Source of the DNA: Dermatophagoides farinae
Lineage: Eukaryota > Arthropoda > Arachnida > Sarcoptiformes > Pyroglyphidae
Reading direction: 5' to 3'
Assembly: GCF_024713945.1 (NCBI RefSeq)
Contig: NC_134677.1
Location: 9,012,001 to 9,076,000 of the forward strand
Length of the DNA: 64,000 bases
Below are positions 12,532-25,630 of the stretch, piece by piece (within the stretch, counting starts at the first letter, position 1; each line of letters starts with the position of its first letter). The position numbers and the translations under genes were made by a program. The notes beneath the pieces were generated by a model. The model saw only the letters and a list, made by a program, of their open reading frames with translations. It had not been told where the DNA came from and searched no databases.

Positions 12532-14960
12532 TTTGGAACCAACATGATAACATTTCGATTACAAATGGAAAGAAACGAAAACAAATTGAAAAAATTCTAA
12601 AATCATGCCTGTCATGTGATGATAATCGATTATGACAAAACGATAGTGTCGTCTGTCACTATGAACCACGCGTTTTTTTTGTCCAAAAATTCATCATTCA
12701 ATTCTAATTTTTATCTGGAACTGATGTTTGAAAAAAACAATTTTTTTGTCATTATCATTATTATATATCATTGTCAACCGGATGAAATTTTCGGTGACCG
12801 AAAAATCGAGCAGCACATGTGTATGTGATGGTTTTATTTTCTCTCATCATCATCAATGTTCAGGAAATGTTCTTGATTGCTAAATTTGGCGCCTATTTTG
12901 CCTTTCCATTTCACTTTATCATCATTTGCAATGGTAAGATCAATGAAAGAAAAAAAAGGAATAGAAAAAAATCACATCACATCTATATCTATTCATCTTC
13001 CGCTCTTATTATTTGTTCGACGACATGAATCCACCTAGCGATCATCAACATTATCAAAATCATCGTTTTGATAACTACTGCTGCTACAACAATTAGATGA
13101 TGTTTGTATGTCATACATCTAACAGCATTATTCAAAACTAGATGGAGAGTTGTCGAAATGTTGGTTTGAAAACTTGATCAAAACCTCCCAATCATTACTA
13201 TTATTGATAGAAGGTTTATGAGTGTAAAAAGTGCGCGCGCTTTTTTCTCATGGATCCCGCCTCGAATAAAGGCTAAATAGACAACGATTGGTTAATGTTG
13301 TTAATGGCCATGGTTAATGAAGGTGGTGGTTTTTATTTAGTGTATCACACCACATGGTAGTAGCAGTATAGAAATATCATATATGACGTACAACGTATAC
13401 TGATGCCGCTACCACCATCATTGAATAGCTATGATCTTTTTGTTTTTCTTTTCTTATTTATTTTTCTACTTCTACACCAAACACACACACACACACACAC
13501 ATTGAAACATGAAAAGAGAGAAAAGAAAAGATTATTAAGCGAAAGAAAAGCGACTGTCATACATTGAATTGAGCTAGTCTATCTGCCACTGTTGGTTGCA
13601 CTGATTGTATTGTATGTGTTGTTGTATGTATATCGTAATTGTCTATTTGTGTTGGATGATGATGATTCAAGTCTAATGTGTGTGTGTGAGTGTTGTGTGT
13701 ATGGTTTTTTTTTCTATTTGCGCGCTTCACCAACGACCAATATAACATTGACAATACATAGCGTTTTTTGTGCTTTGTAAATTCCTATTTCTACATTCAA
13801 AGTTCTATCTATCATCAATACGTAGTAAAGTTTTCTCTTTTTCCTGTGCTGTGTTTGTGTGGAAAATATTGTTTTTTTTTCTTGCTTTTGCTTTTGAAGA
13901 AGAAATTTCATTTCTCTATTTGTGTGTAAAGTATAATATACACTGTGCTTTTCTCTCTGCTTTTTGTGTCTGTATCTCTTGTTTCGTTTCTCTCGTGGTC
14001 TATGTGTGATATACAAAGCAACATCAACAACAAGAAAAAAAAATTGTACAACTGAAAGCAAAATTATTATATACTTTTTTGCCCACAATAATACATACAT
14101 CCAATATATACATTTACCATATATATACATTCAAAACCGACAACCGACTGATGATGAAAAAATACTAATAATAATGATACACACACCAAGTGAATGACGA
14201 ACGAAAGAAAGAAAAAAAAAACTAAAAACGACAACGACCAACTCAACTCACCCTAAAACCGATCGAAAAAATATATACACAGTATCAAGCGACATCGAAA
14301 TAGAATCTAATACGAGAAAAAAAAGGAAGAAAAAGAAAGCGAAAAAGAAGAAAAAAGACAACGTTTGTGAATAATACAATCTCTGTGTGTGTATCTATGT
14401 GAACTACATGTGAGTGTATTGTGTATGCTATTTCAATGTGTTGTGTGTGTGTGTGTAGATAACTCTCAACATTAATTTGTGTGTATAGTGAATGTATGTA
14501 ACTTTTTTATATACAAAATAAAACTACAACAAGTGAGAAGAAATAATAATAATAACAACAACAAAACATCATCATCAACATCAATAAAATAACAACGTAA
14601 AACGGTGTGTACTAAAAACAAAACAAAACAAAAAATTATTTTAAATTTTTAAAAAATGTGTGATTAATCTATTCTTTTGATTTTGGCTTTATTGGCTACG
14701 GACGGATTTTTTTTTCATGCTTGTTCTAGACAAAATTATTCGTAGAGATAATGGAAAAAAATTTAAAAGATGAAAATGATATTAATTTAGTAGTAGGCTA
14801 TTTTCACTAATTGAAAATATGATGACAAAATGAATGTGTATGATGCACCTGGATTTCATTGTTGTGTTCACCATTGACCTTTGGCGCCAAATTTTGTCCA
14901 TCATCATTACAATTACAATATATATATGAGATATGAATGCCACTCATTTTTAGGTATAGT

Positions 14961-14989
14961 GAATGAATGAATGAATGAATGAATGAATG
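14961..14989 (+). repeat. (GAAT)n microsatellite
   Basis: About seven uninterrupted copies of a 4-bp unit, followed by an AG-rich stretch at about 15000-15020. It is the source of the spurious Ser/His/Ile repeat frames on the minus strand. Confidence 0.9.
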
Positions 14990-15253
14990 CGTGTAGAAAG
15001 AGAGAGAGAGAGTGAGAGAGGAGAATGAGCGAATGAGAAAAAAAATCGCGCGCCAAAAAACAAATCCATTATATGTGGTGTGTTTATGTGTGCTATGCAT
15101 GTGCCGGTGTTTTGATTTGAAATAACAAACACAGTATAGATTTGTTTTTGTTTTTGAGATATTCTTACATATGTCATGTTTTTATTATGACAATATTTAA
15201 TGTTTCTTGGTTTTTTTTTGTTTCATTTCTTTCTCTCTAACATGATAGAAATA

Positions 15254-15264
15254 TTGGCGCGAAA
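15254..15264 (+). promoter_or_regulatory. E2F-like site upstream of the HMG-box gene
   Basis: TTGGCGCGAAA matches the palindromic E2F consensus TTTSGCGCSAAA at ten of its eleven overlapping positions. It sits 205 bp before the start codon of an abundant-type chromatin protein. The motif is seen; the function is inferred. Confidence 0.45.
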
Positions 15265-15468
15265 AAAACAACACTAATCGATCGATTCATCATTATTTGT
15301 TCCATACTGTCGTTTGTTTTCTAGTTGAAACGGAAACTAATTGAATAGAATCATCAGAATCGAAAGTACGGAACTAGAAAAAAATTTTTCCTCGCCCCAA
15401 AATATCCTTATATTTCATATTGGTCCTCAAAAACCAACAAAAATTCTTTTTTTTGTTATCTTGTTCGA

Positions 15469-16518
15469 ATGATGTCCGATTACGCTGATTATCATCAAGC
15501 TATGGCGCATCACGCCGCAATTAATGCGAATCAACTTCATCCTGCAACAATGGCACAGATTCCGATGTCACAAATGATTTCTGCAACTGGTTTAAATTTG
15601 ACTGTAATGCCTGGTCAGCTAAATAATGCCGGTCAACATCAATTAGCACATGGTCAAATTGTTTATACGACAAACGTTCAGCCAACGGTTGCCGTTGCAA
15701 ATACAATGTCACAACAGCATCATCAACAACATCATCATCATGGTCATAAAAAACAGAAAAAACCCAAGGTTAATAAGGATGGAGTACCTGCACCGAAACG
15801 TGCGGCAACGCCATTTATCAATTTTACACAATGGTATCGTGAAGAATTAAAGAAAAATGGTCGTCCAGTACCAAAGATCGCCGAATTTGGTAAAGAATGT
15901 GCTGCTAAATGGGCACAGATGTCCGAAGAGGAGAAGAAACCATTTTTAGATGCTGCATCCAAAGATAGGGATCGTTATAAACGAGAAATGGCTATATACA
16001 AACCAGCACGTGATGCTTCCAAACCAAAACGACCGGGAACAGCATTCATGTTATTCATGGTTGATTTTAGAAAAGAAATGGCTGGTAAAGAACCAGAAGG
16101 TGGTGTAGCTGCATTGGCCAAACTTGGCGGTGAACGATGGCGTAATATGACCGAAGATGACAAACGGCCTTATGTTGAACGTCAAAATCAGGAACGTGTG
16201 CGATATGAATCATCGATGGAAGAATACCGTCGTAAAGGACAACAAGCTAATACAGCTCAACAAAATCAACAGGAAAGACGTGAAGGTTCTAATGAAGAAT
16301 CGGATTCTGATTCATTACAACAAGCACAAGTCGCTGTACAACAACAGGCACAGGTTGTAGCAGCTGCTCAACAACAACAACAACAAGCCCAGCAACAACA
16401 GCAGCAACAACAACAACAACAACAAATTCATTTGACGCCATCATCGACAACGGCTTATCTTTTGACCGGTACTGGTGCTGTCTATTCACAGATACAGGCG
16501 CCATATTCTTGGAACTAA
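15469..16518 (+). CDS. Tandem HMG-box protein (HMGB/DSP1-like) with polyGln tail
   Basis: Probable nuclear DNA-bending chromatin protein. It is an intronless ORF of 349 aa. The N-terminus (1-90) is Gln/His/Ala/Met-rich and ends in a histidine run. It is followed by a basic patch (KKQKKPKVNKDG) and HMG box A at about 109-178 (PKRAATPFINFTQWYREELKKNG to KREMAIYK). A very short linker leads to HMG box B at about 185-257 (KPKRPGTAFMLFMVDFRKEM to YESSMEEYRRKG). A Gln-rich tail contains an uninterrupted CAG/CAA run near residues 305-322. Unlike vertebrate HMGB it lacks the acidic C-terminal tail, and unlike Drosophila Dsp1 its Gln tract is C-terminal. Two ATGs are adjacent at 15469; I took the first. 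Orthology to HMGB1/2 or DSP1 is not certain, so no symbol is given. Confidence 0.85.
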   Translation: MMSDYADYHQAMAHHAAINANQLHPATMAQIPMSQMISATGLNLTVMPGQLNNAGQHQLAHGQIVYTTNVQPTVAVANTMSQQHHQQHHHHGHKKQKKPKVNKDGVPAPKRAATPFINFTQWYREELKKNGRPVPKIAEFGKECAAKWAQMSEEEKKPFLDAASKDRDRYKREMAIYKPARDASKPKRPGTAFMLFMVDFRKEMAGKEPEGGVAALAKLGGERWRNMTEDDKRPYVERQNQERVRYESSMEEYRRKGQQANTAQQNQQERREGSNEESDSDSLQQAQVAVQQQAQVVAAAQQQQQQAQQQQQQQQQQQQIHLTPSSTTAYLLTGTGAVYSQIQAPYSWN

Positions 16519-19500
16519 ACCATTGTGGAAATACATCAAAAACATCATCATCTCATAAAACACACCAGGATGAAACCTCAGGTATCTCCTTCCTCTTTTC
16601 AACCATATAAATTATCGATGAATACAAAATTGAAAAAAATCGATTATAATCTCACATTACCAACCAACAATGATTATTACCCTCACCATTCAACTCATCC
16701 ACCATCAAATCACCCCAAACCATTGAATGATTTTTTTTCTGAGGACAAACCATCTTCGTTTTTTTTTTCATTCGGCCATTATCATTATTGATATTGTTCT
16801 CTCTTGACCTACAGACGACACACACACACACATACACCATAATACATCAATAACTCGATTTTTTTTGATCATCGTTTTAATGTCATTTTTTCTGGCTCGT
16901 TAGAATCGTGTTTTTTATCGGGCCATTTTTTTTTCTCACACATTTATTCATTCTAAATATTTTTTTTCATTCATTCACTTTCTTTATCTCTCTCTCTCTA
17001 TTTCTAGCTATTCATACATAATAGCATCATCACCTTAACACACACCATCAAATTGACACATGAGATGATTTTTTTTCGAAAATCCACACACAATTTCTAT
17101 TCGAAATTACAAAATATTGTTTTAGCTAGTTATCGAAGTTAGAAGTTCGTATATAATCTTTGTTTTTTTTTTTTTTTGGTAACAAAAAAATATTCTTGAT
17201 TTTCAAAATTGTTTCTTTAACAAACACACACACACACAATTTTTAATAAAAATTATATTACACACATATGCTTTACATTACTCTGATTTTCTTACTTTTT
17301 TTTCATTATCATCATTATTATCCAACACACACACACACACACACATGCCACAATCACATTGTTTTTTCTTACGGAGAAACTACTACTACTTTTATTATTA
17401 TTACTATTACTACTACTTGAAGAATCTTGATTGATTTTGATTAATTAAAAAAAAAATTGCAGAAAAAAATGAATCTTGAGTTTTGTTTTGGATTTTTTTT
17501 TCTGTTTTGCCGCTCATTTTTTTTCATCACTACATTCAATGAAAATCGAATGATGATTAATGCGGACGAATTTAGACCCTGATTTTTGTTACCGAAAAAA
17601 AAATTCTCAGGTTTGTTTTTGTTTTTTTTTATTCCTGAGAAAAAGCAACAACACATCACACCCCCATCCAAACGAATAAATCATTTCAATTTCGGAACCC
17701 GGATTTTCTGATCAAAAAACGATTATCATATTGAAATGAAAAGAATTATTATGTTGTAATCTGTGTGTGTATGTGTCTGTTTTGTTCAATCACAATCATC
17801 ATTTGGTGCTCCTTCTCAGGCCAAAAAAAAAAATCTTTTTCAAAATTGATTGTTATGATGATCTGAATAATTCTATCTGATAATATTTGTCCTTCCGATA
17901 AAAAAAATATCTATTGACATTTTCCATTTGTGTTTAGCGTTGAAAAGAAATTTGTAGAAAAAAAAATATTGTAATCATTCACAACACAGACAAAAAAAAT
18001 AACTTTTGAAATAATGATAATTTTGATATTTAATTGAGACAATAAAATGATCGTTTTTTCAAAAAAATAAAATACAAAAAAATGAAATGAAAAAGTTTGT
18101 ATTTATTCATTTGAATCAATTTTAGGTCCTGGAATATTTGGAACCATCGAAACATAGTAATTGTGTGTGACAATGTCCGAGAATAATTTTCCATTTTCAT
18201 TAGATCACCATCAAATGGCCACCAACCAAATGGTCTCAACTAACCAGAGAGTTTTTAAACCACAAACCAGGAATGATTAATCATTCTTGTTGTACAATAG
18301 TGAAGGCAAGTTTTCATGGTTCCAACAAGAAAAAATGAAATGAAAGTTTCGTTCCAAAATATACTACGTCATCCATTTTTCATTCGAATTTTTTTTTCTC
18401 TTGTTTGAATTTTTTACATGGAAAAAAGTTCATCCAAGATTTTTATTGTTGGTGGTGGTAAAGCCGGTGTCTGTGAAAAGAAAAAATTTCATGTTTTATT
18501 TGAATTTTTTGCTTTGCGTGTGTTTGAAAAGTGTTTGAAAATTGTTCAATTCAGAATCCTTCTCCCCGGTCCGACCACACCACAACCATCATCCATTTGA
18601 TTGATGAAGAATCCAAAGCGCATGTTAAATTTCCAATCATTGATTTTGGATCGATCGGATCGATATGTTTGAATTTAAGAAAAAAAAAATTCAAAAAAAA
18701 CTTCATGTCATGTCAAAGTTCATGGAACATGTTGTTCGTCTTGTTTTTGTTTTCCCATTTGATGATGATAATAATAAAATATTTGTGTATTTCATGACTA
18801 TTCAATAAAAAATTTCATCATTATCATTCATTCATTGATTAATTCATGGATTTTTTTTTGTTTTTGATGCGTCATGATTAAAGCCATGAAATTCATCTCA
18901 ACCACACGAACCACCTTTATAATAAGAGAGATTAAATTAACGAAAATTTGAGAGAAAAAGAGAAAGAGAAAATTCAAGGATGACAAAGATATGTTGTTTT
19001 CAATGACAAATACAAACAAACACACATCATCATCATCATCATGATGATTGTTTGTAGAAATCATTTCCAGGATTATTGAAAAAAAACAAAACGAAAAAAA
19101 TCAATAAATTTTCAATCCAATTCAATCCGTTGGTCATGTGTGTGTTGTGTGTGTGTGCGGCCATTTCGACTCGAATAAAAAACCAAATAAAACAAAACAG
19201 ACATGTGGATTTCATGATGATTTTTAAAAATTTGAAAAAAAAACATTCACATTCTTAATAATTTTTTTTCAACCAATAAATAAATATTGTATTACTCTGA
19301 TCTGAGGTCGATGAAACACGTTTGTTGATGATGAAACATTCAATTTTTTTTCACTATTTTGGTCGTTTTGGTAAAATGATTTTTTCTCGATTGATTTTGC
19401 AAGTCCTTTTATATATCGACGACGACAACACACGCAACCAGCCACAAAATGTATTTGGATGTGTTTGTTGTTTTTATTCAATTCATTTCATTTTTTTTGG

Positions 19501-21990
19501 TTAGGTTATAACAACATGCAACTGAAATCAACAACAACAACAACGACATTTATTCAAATAAAAATAACTAAATGAATGTAATATGTCTCTCTCTCTTTTT
19601 CGGTGTGTGTGTCTTCCAATAATATCCAGAAATGAAAAAAATGCCACCATACTTTATTGCTACACTATCTATATATTTGTTGTATCATTGGGATTGCCTC
19701 TTGATTCACGATTCGATGAATATACCCATTAAATGAATGAATGAATGATTTGAATTGAATGAATATGTGTGTGTGTGTTTCTCTATATCGGTCTATCACC
19801 CTAATAATAATGACGTTTTTTTTTCTTTATCTACTGTAATATTTGGATGAAATGTCTTCTTGGTTAATAAAAAAAAGGATGTTTTTACCGGTATTCTCAA
19901 ACAGAAAACATGCACGGTAATAATCACATTTTTATTGGCTGCTGCTTCTGTTTCATTCACCACATTATTCATTATTGATAGAATCCACGTTGTACCATAA
20001 TGCAGGAATTCTATCCATGATGATAAGTATGTAGCAGGAACCAAGCTTTTGTATACACACACAAACACAAACACATTGACTGGCTGGAATGAAAACCAGA
20101 ACAACAACAGAAAAGTAGCCGGCATCAGTTTATTTTTCATTTGAATACAAATTCTCTTTCATCCATTCATTTGAGACTTTTTTTTCTTTTATGCCCAGTC
20201 TCTCTCTCTCTTTCACTAGCTCTTCCTCTCTTGTATATAAACTACGGTAATCATCATAATCATATAACATTCTGATGAAGAAAAGAAAATCAAATTGTCA
20301 AATTGACATAGAAGAAAAAACCACGTGTTGTATGTTTGTCATTAATTCATTCAATCAATGGATTCAATGTCATTGGTATCGAAATTCCAGATTTTTTTTT
20401 AACCTCATTACACCATGATTTCTGAAAAAAATTCATATTCTCCAAGTAATTGCCATGAAAAACAAATCAATAAATCAGCAAAAAATAAGAAAAAAATTGC
20501 TGACCAAGCATCATTAATCCAAATGGAAAATTGTAAACCGGCCATATCAACCACACCCTCAATACAAACCCTCTACCGGTGGTTGTAGTTAGTTAGAATT
20601 TCCATCAAAATGGAACAAAAATTGCTAAAAATTCACAAATTTTTAAATCAAATTCGATTCCATTTTCACCTAAAATGTTCCAAAAAAAAAACGCAAGAAA
20701 ACTATTCCAAATACAACAAACAATAATAGATGAACCAGCCGAAAAAAATTGGCCTCAAATGATCCCTGATTGGGTCTATATAGTGGTGATGATGGGGAAA
20801 TAACTAGTGGGTGGGGGAGAATGAAATTCACATGCAAAACTAAACGAACAAAAAAAGAAAAAAAATTACTTGTGAAAAAAGCATAGACCCCATAAATATA
20901 ACGAACGAAAGAAAAGCAAGCAAATAACAAAAAAGTTTGTTTTAGCCCAGACCGACAAGGATTTATACGTTCGATGCTCGTTCGTTTTTATGAATGATAA
21001 AAATTCAACGAAAATTTTTCAGTTTTTTTACCTATTTAAAAATCCAGCAAAAAATGGACAATATCCCTCATTTGTCCATGATTCATATAGGAATAATTTC
21101 TAACAACGTAGTAATATAAAATAAGCGACATAATAATTTAGAATTAGATGGAAACAACCGAAAATGTACGGTAACCACCATTTTCTTTTATTTCATCGTT
21201 TCATTTCATTTCGTATATTTTTTTGCAGGGGGGTTTATCATCATCATCATCAATCGTTGTTCCCAATGGAGAGAAATAACAACGACGATGCTTTTCCCCC
21301 CTTACAACAATTATGGTTGTTGTGTTGCAGCTGTGCATACACAACAAACGCCATTTCATTTTATGAACAAACGAAAAAACTGCTTTGTGTGTGTTGTGTT
21401 GTGTGCACGTAGTTTTCCACCCCACAAAAAAAAATTTAGTCATATCGACCTATGATGTGTATGATCATAGAGAAAATAACTAAAAAGGACAGCAGATGTG
21501 CGCACTGCTGCCGTTGCATGTCGCTTGATTACACATTCCTTTCTTTGTCTGTCTATATTTCCACAACACAGGACACGCCTCATCTAACACAAATACAAGT
21601 TTTTGTCAAGAAACACTAAAAACTACGCAGCAAAATTTCCCCTCTTCAAACACACAAGTTATCATTATCCCCCTTTTTCTCCCTCTCTATAGTCGTCCGC
21701 TCAGTAACAACGACTCCACCACAGACATTTTTTTTTCATTCCCCATGAATGAGAAAAACTCACAAACAACACACCCAAACTAAACTACAATATCTTATTT
21801 CAATCAAGCGGGTATTTCTTTTCACCACAGGACACAATAAAAATCGACTATCAAAAAAAAACAACGAATCGTGTGCACCGAACAACAATTCCTATTACCC
21901 TCTTGCCCCAAACGAAAATGCTTAATTAATTGATTAATTTGAATTTGCCTTGAAACAACACAGCCATAACAAAAGAGGGAGAGAACAAAC

Positions 21991-22013
21991 GATGATGATG
22001 ATGATGATGATGA
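21991..22013 (+). repeat. (GAT)n microsatellite
   Basis: About seven and a half perfect copies of a GAT trinucleotide in non-coding DNA. Confidence 0.85.
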
Positions 22014-22956
22014 ATATAAAATGCAATAGTACATTGTGGGGAAAGAAAAAAATTTGATATGATGGAAAAAAACAAATCCAAAATGGACGAAAGACACACA
22101 CAGTATATGTGTAGTATATTTGTAACTACAGTTGAAACTCGTTTTTAATTTAAGGGAAAATAAAGTAATTCTCGATTTTATCAATATAAATAAATAAATA
22201 GTACACATCATGTGAGTGATAAAGTAAATAACATGTTTTTACATTGAACAAAAATTCTATTCATTTTAGAAATTTCTGTTTTTTTTAGTATCCGGTACAC
22301 ATGGACAAATTTCACCTAGATTTCACTGTATTTCATTTATTTTCTATTACACATTTTATTTGGCTCGACAAAACACTTGAAATAACAAAGAGAGAAATGG
22401 ATTCGGCTTGGTGGAGATTGGTGGAATGTTGTGCCATGGCAAAGAACTTATCGTTGATAATGATAAAGTTGCTTGGCTATTTTTTGGGAACCATACACAT
22501 GGTTGGTTGGTTGGCTGGTTGATTGGTGGAGGTGTTTTTTTCCTGTTTTTTCCATTCGATTCAATTTATTCAATTGCTCCCCCATCGCCATTACTATAAT
22601 CATCATCATCGTGTTTTCCCCTCTTGTTTCCCCTTTTTTTCTGTTCTGAACATTTCATATCAAGCGATAGTTTTTTTTTTTTGAACACGACATTCACTCA
22701 CTAACAATTTAGAATGGTCCGTAAAAATCTGCTGGATGATGATGCTGTGCAAACGACACGACCAATGCAGCAGCAGCAGCCGTAGATGAAAATCCAATCA
22801 TCAATCATGGTTCACATGAACACCCCCCTTCATTCTTGGTCGATGAGCCAGAAATAAATTTCAATTTTTTTTTTGGTTAGTAACACACACAAATGATACA
22901 CAGTGAAAAAAAAACTCATTTTATAACCATAAATTGAAAATTGAATCAGAATCACT

Positions 22957-22966
22957 GGCGCCACCT
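22957..22966 (-). promoter_or_regulatory. CTCF-type insulator motif
   Basis: On the minus strand this reads AGGTGGCGCC, which matches the core of the known Drosophila CTCF consensus. The extended minus-strand context CCAGCACAAGGTGGCGCCA is also CTCF-like. It lies in the desert, 570 bp beyond the CDC7 stop codon. Binding is inferred only. Confidence 0.4.
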
Positions 22967-23535
22967 TGTGCTGGAATTCGGGAATAAATCGATATCAATC
23001 AATGATGATTTGCCAATAAAACAATGACATTATTATAAAAAGAACGGAAATTCGGCGCCAAAACGTTGTTATCCACACTTTTAAAAGTTTGATTACAATT
23101 GTGTTTGAAAAAAAACCTGATTGAAATTTTCTTATATATCGTGATTATCATGTGATTATTGATTATGATTAATCACCAATCAAAGATCCAGTTACCATAA
23201 TGATGATGATGATACACTTTTACAAATCACTTTTATGGAGAGAAAAAAATGAAATGTTGAAAAAAATCATCACCATTGAGATTGATCGATTAAAGATTAA
23301 ATTATTCAAACAAGTCGTGCATCTCATTTCAATTATCAAAACAAATTTTTTTTTATTTTAAATTTATCAAAAAATTGGCATTATTTCTATAGAAAAGAAT
23401 AGAATGACGTATGTTATTAATTGATTATCATCTGTATTGGATTAATGATGAATGGGAATTAAAATATCGAAAAAAATAATGGAAAGATACTAAACTAAAT
23501 AAAAGACGAGATCTTTTTGTTTTCTTTTGTTATCA

Positions 23536-25630
23536 TCAACAAGATTTGACATCATCGAGACTGAGATTATCAGTTCCAATAATGAATGGATGTGATAATG
23601 CTTCATTAGCACTGAAACGTGTCCGAGGATTTGGATCTAACAAATGTTCCAATAGATCATATGCAGAATCTGGTGCTTGATACCATTTATTTGTGGTGGT
23701 TGTCGATTTATCATCAGCTGTTGGTGGAAATGATGTCGTTTTCAATTTGATGCAGATTTTCTTTAAATCCATTGTCGGTATTGATCGTCGTGATATAGTC
23801 AATGTTTTTCCCAATGCATTAGCTGCACGTTTTACTTTTGATGATCCTAGTAAGGTTATAATTTCAGCTAAACAACTAATATCATCATTACAGCGAAAAA
23901 ATGGATAACGCCCAGAAAGAAGACTGGCAAATATTACACCACAAGACCATATGTCGATTTTTGTACTTTGATTCGGATAACGTAAAAGAATTTCTGGTGC
24001 ACGAAAACCGGGCGTACCGGCCCTTGGAACATTTAATTCTATTTTTGAAAGACAATCATGGCAAATTGTTGCTGTTTGCGTACAATCACATAGCCGCTGT
24101 TGATGATTATGTTGAGATAATTTTGAGATGGTTAAATTGTTGTCCACACCATTAACAGTGTTATTATTGCCATTTTGTATCGAAGATAATTCTGGATGTA
24201 ACAATTTTTTGATAGTTTGAAATCGAAAATTCATCGGTTTCGATATCGTTTTTGGTGTATTGTAGTGATTAACGTTTTCTTTATATTTTGGATTGACTAA
24301 CGACGGTGGCGTAGCACGGCTAAATTGTAAATTTTTCTGAACAGTTTTTGGCGGTGTTTCTGGTATCGATAATACGGCGGTCTTAATCGGCGTTTTATTC
24401 ACATTATCTACGCGCATTTCACCAGTTTTCGTTGGTGTTTTGTACGCGTATTGATCTTTGATTGGTGTATCGGGTATTTCCGGCTGAAATGTTGTACATG
24501 CATTTGTATCATGTTCATTAAATGGTGTTTTAACTGGTGTTCCAGGTACAAATAATGAATTTGAACTTGTTTTTGAATCCTTATTTTTCATCTCCATTAA
24601 TGATGGTGTTAGTGGTGAAATGAATATACTGGACGTTTGTTGTTGTTGTTGTTGTGGATGACTTAATTTTTTACGTTTAGCATTTTCATTTTCAACATTG
24701 GATTGATTATTCATTTCATTGAATGAACGTTTCAATTGAACATCTTCAATTTTTGTTGAATTTTTCTGAAATTTACTACTAAGATTTTTTCGTACTTTTG
24801 AATCATTAGTGATTGTTGTTTTCATTGATGATTTATTTGGATATGGATACAACGATAGATTGATTGTATGATATAATTCACGTTCACTTTGTGATAGACC
24901 AAAATCGACTAAAGCAAATTGGCCAGTAGATCGATTGTATAGAAAATTTGATGGTTTAATATCACGATGAATAATGCCATGCGAATGAACACGATCCAAA
25001 GCAATTAAAAGATTACGCATATATGAACGAATTTCTGTTATAGTTAAATCGCATAGATAATCTTGAAATCGATCATGTTCAACGATAGGCATAACAACAA
25101 CAGTATGGCCAGAATTATAGAAACAAGTCTTTATTGGTATAATATTCGAATGTCCGCCTAAATCACGAAGAAAACGTAATTCTTTTGCTATTCTAGCCGG
25201 TTTCACAATCGGTATAATATATTTAAGTGCATAATATTTGCATTCTTCACCATCATCATTGTTGTTGTTGTTGTTATTATTATTATTATCATCCGTTTCG
25301 ATACCACGTTTTAATTTGGCTTTATATACTTTAGAGAATGTACCTTCACCAATTTTATCAACAACATTAAAATATTGTGCTATTTTCGGCACATTATTCA
25401 TCATTATTTTCATGTAAACATCATTCTCTAGGCTTGATGTCGCTAAATTGGTTAAATGATGAATTTTCAAATTAGCTCAATGATAATTGAAACAAATACA
25501 AACCTTTTTTCGGATCTTCAATACGCAATGAACTAAAATTATTATGACCATTTAGAACGATTGTATTTCTCGATTGATTAGTAGTGTTGAACATGGGAGA
25601 AGTTTTTTTACCCACACTTGATTCGGTCAT
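23536..25630 (-). CDS. CDC7: Cell division cycle 7-related protein kinase
   Basis: Catalytic subunit of the Dbf4-dependent kinase that fires replication origins by phosphorylating MCM proteins. Exons are 25630-25504 and 25442-23536, with a 61-bp intron, giving 677 aa. Kinase motifs are intact: GEGTFSKVY (about 74-82), YALKYI with the ATP lysine, HRDIKPSNFLY (about 205), DFGLSQ, and after a large insert GTPGFRAPEILLRYP and DIWSCGVIFASLLSGRYPFF. The insert between DFG and APE (about 230-515) is typical of CDC7 and holds five T-P-x-K sites. Two small Cys motifs near CDCTQTATICHDC fit the family's zinc-like knuckle in kinase insert 3. I start at the first in-frame ATG after an upstream TGA. The gene is divergent from EME1. 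Confidence 0.93.

Larger units (their letters stand above)
12532..15468. other. Spacer and probable leader/promoter region of the HMG-box gene
   Basis: No protein-coding exon is supported. It contains an AC repeat (13480-13500), a GAAT repeat (14961-14989), many short GT/TG tracts, and an island around 13200-13330 that is less AT-rich (GCGCGC, a CCAAT-type ATTGG, ATGGATCCCGCC). A TTGGCGCGAAA E2F-like site lies at 15254-15264, about 205 bp before the HMG-box start codon. Much of 13,500-15,468 could be long 5' UTR or leader intron, which cannot be decided from sequence alone. Confidence 0.5.
16519..23535. other. Seven-kilobase gene desert
   Basis: No supported gene. The left part is presumably the HMG-box 3' UTR, with AATAAA motifs near 17246 and 18048. 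Microsatellites include AC tracts (17222-17238, 17326-17344), GTG/GT tracts near 19140-19158, and a GATGAT repeat at 21991-22013. There are many T or A homopolymers of 8-15 bp. A CTCF-type motif lies at 22957-22966 and an E2F-like GGCGCCAAAA near 23055-23064. A minus-strand frame at 19796-20140 starts with a signal-peptide-like stretch but is otherwise unsupported. The desert separates two gene-dense blocks. Confidence 0.55.

Noticed and set aside
13714-14130. 138-aa minus frame and overlapping plus frames
   Set aside because: Composition follows A/T and GT tracts (Lys/Tyr/Phe-rich), frames open on both strands, no similarity recognised.
19796-20140. Minus-strand 114-aa frame starting MKNKLMPATFLLLFWF, like a signal peptide
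   Set aside because: No downstream exon, no recognisable domain and strongly low-complexity surroundings. It could be a first exon but cannot be supported.
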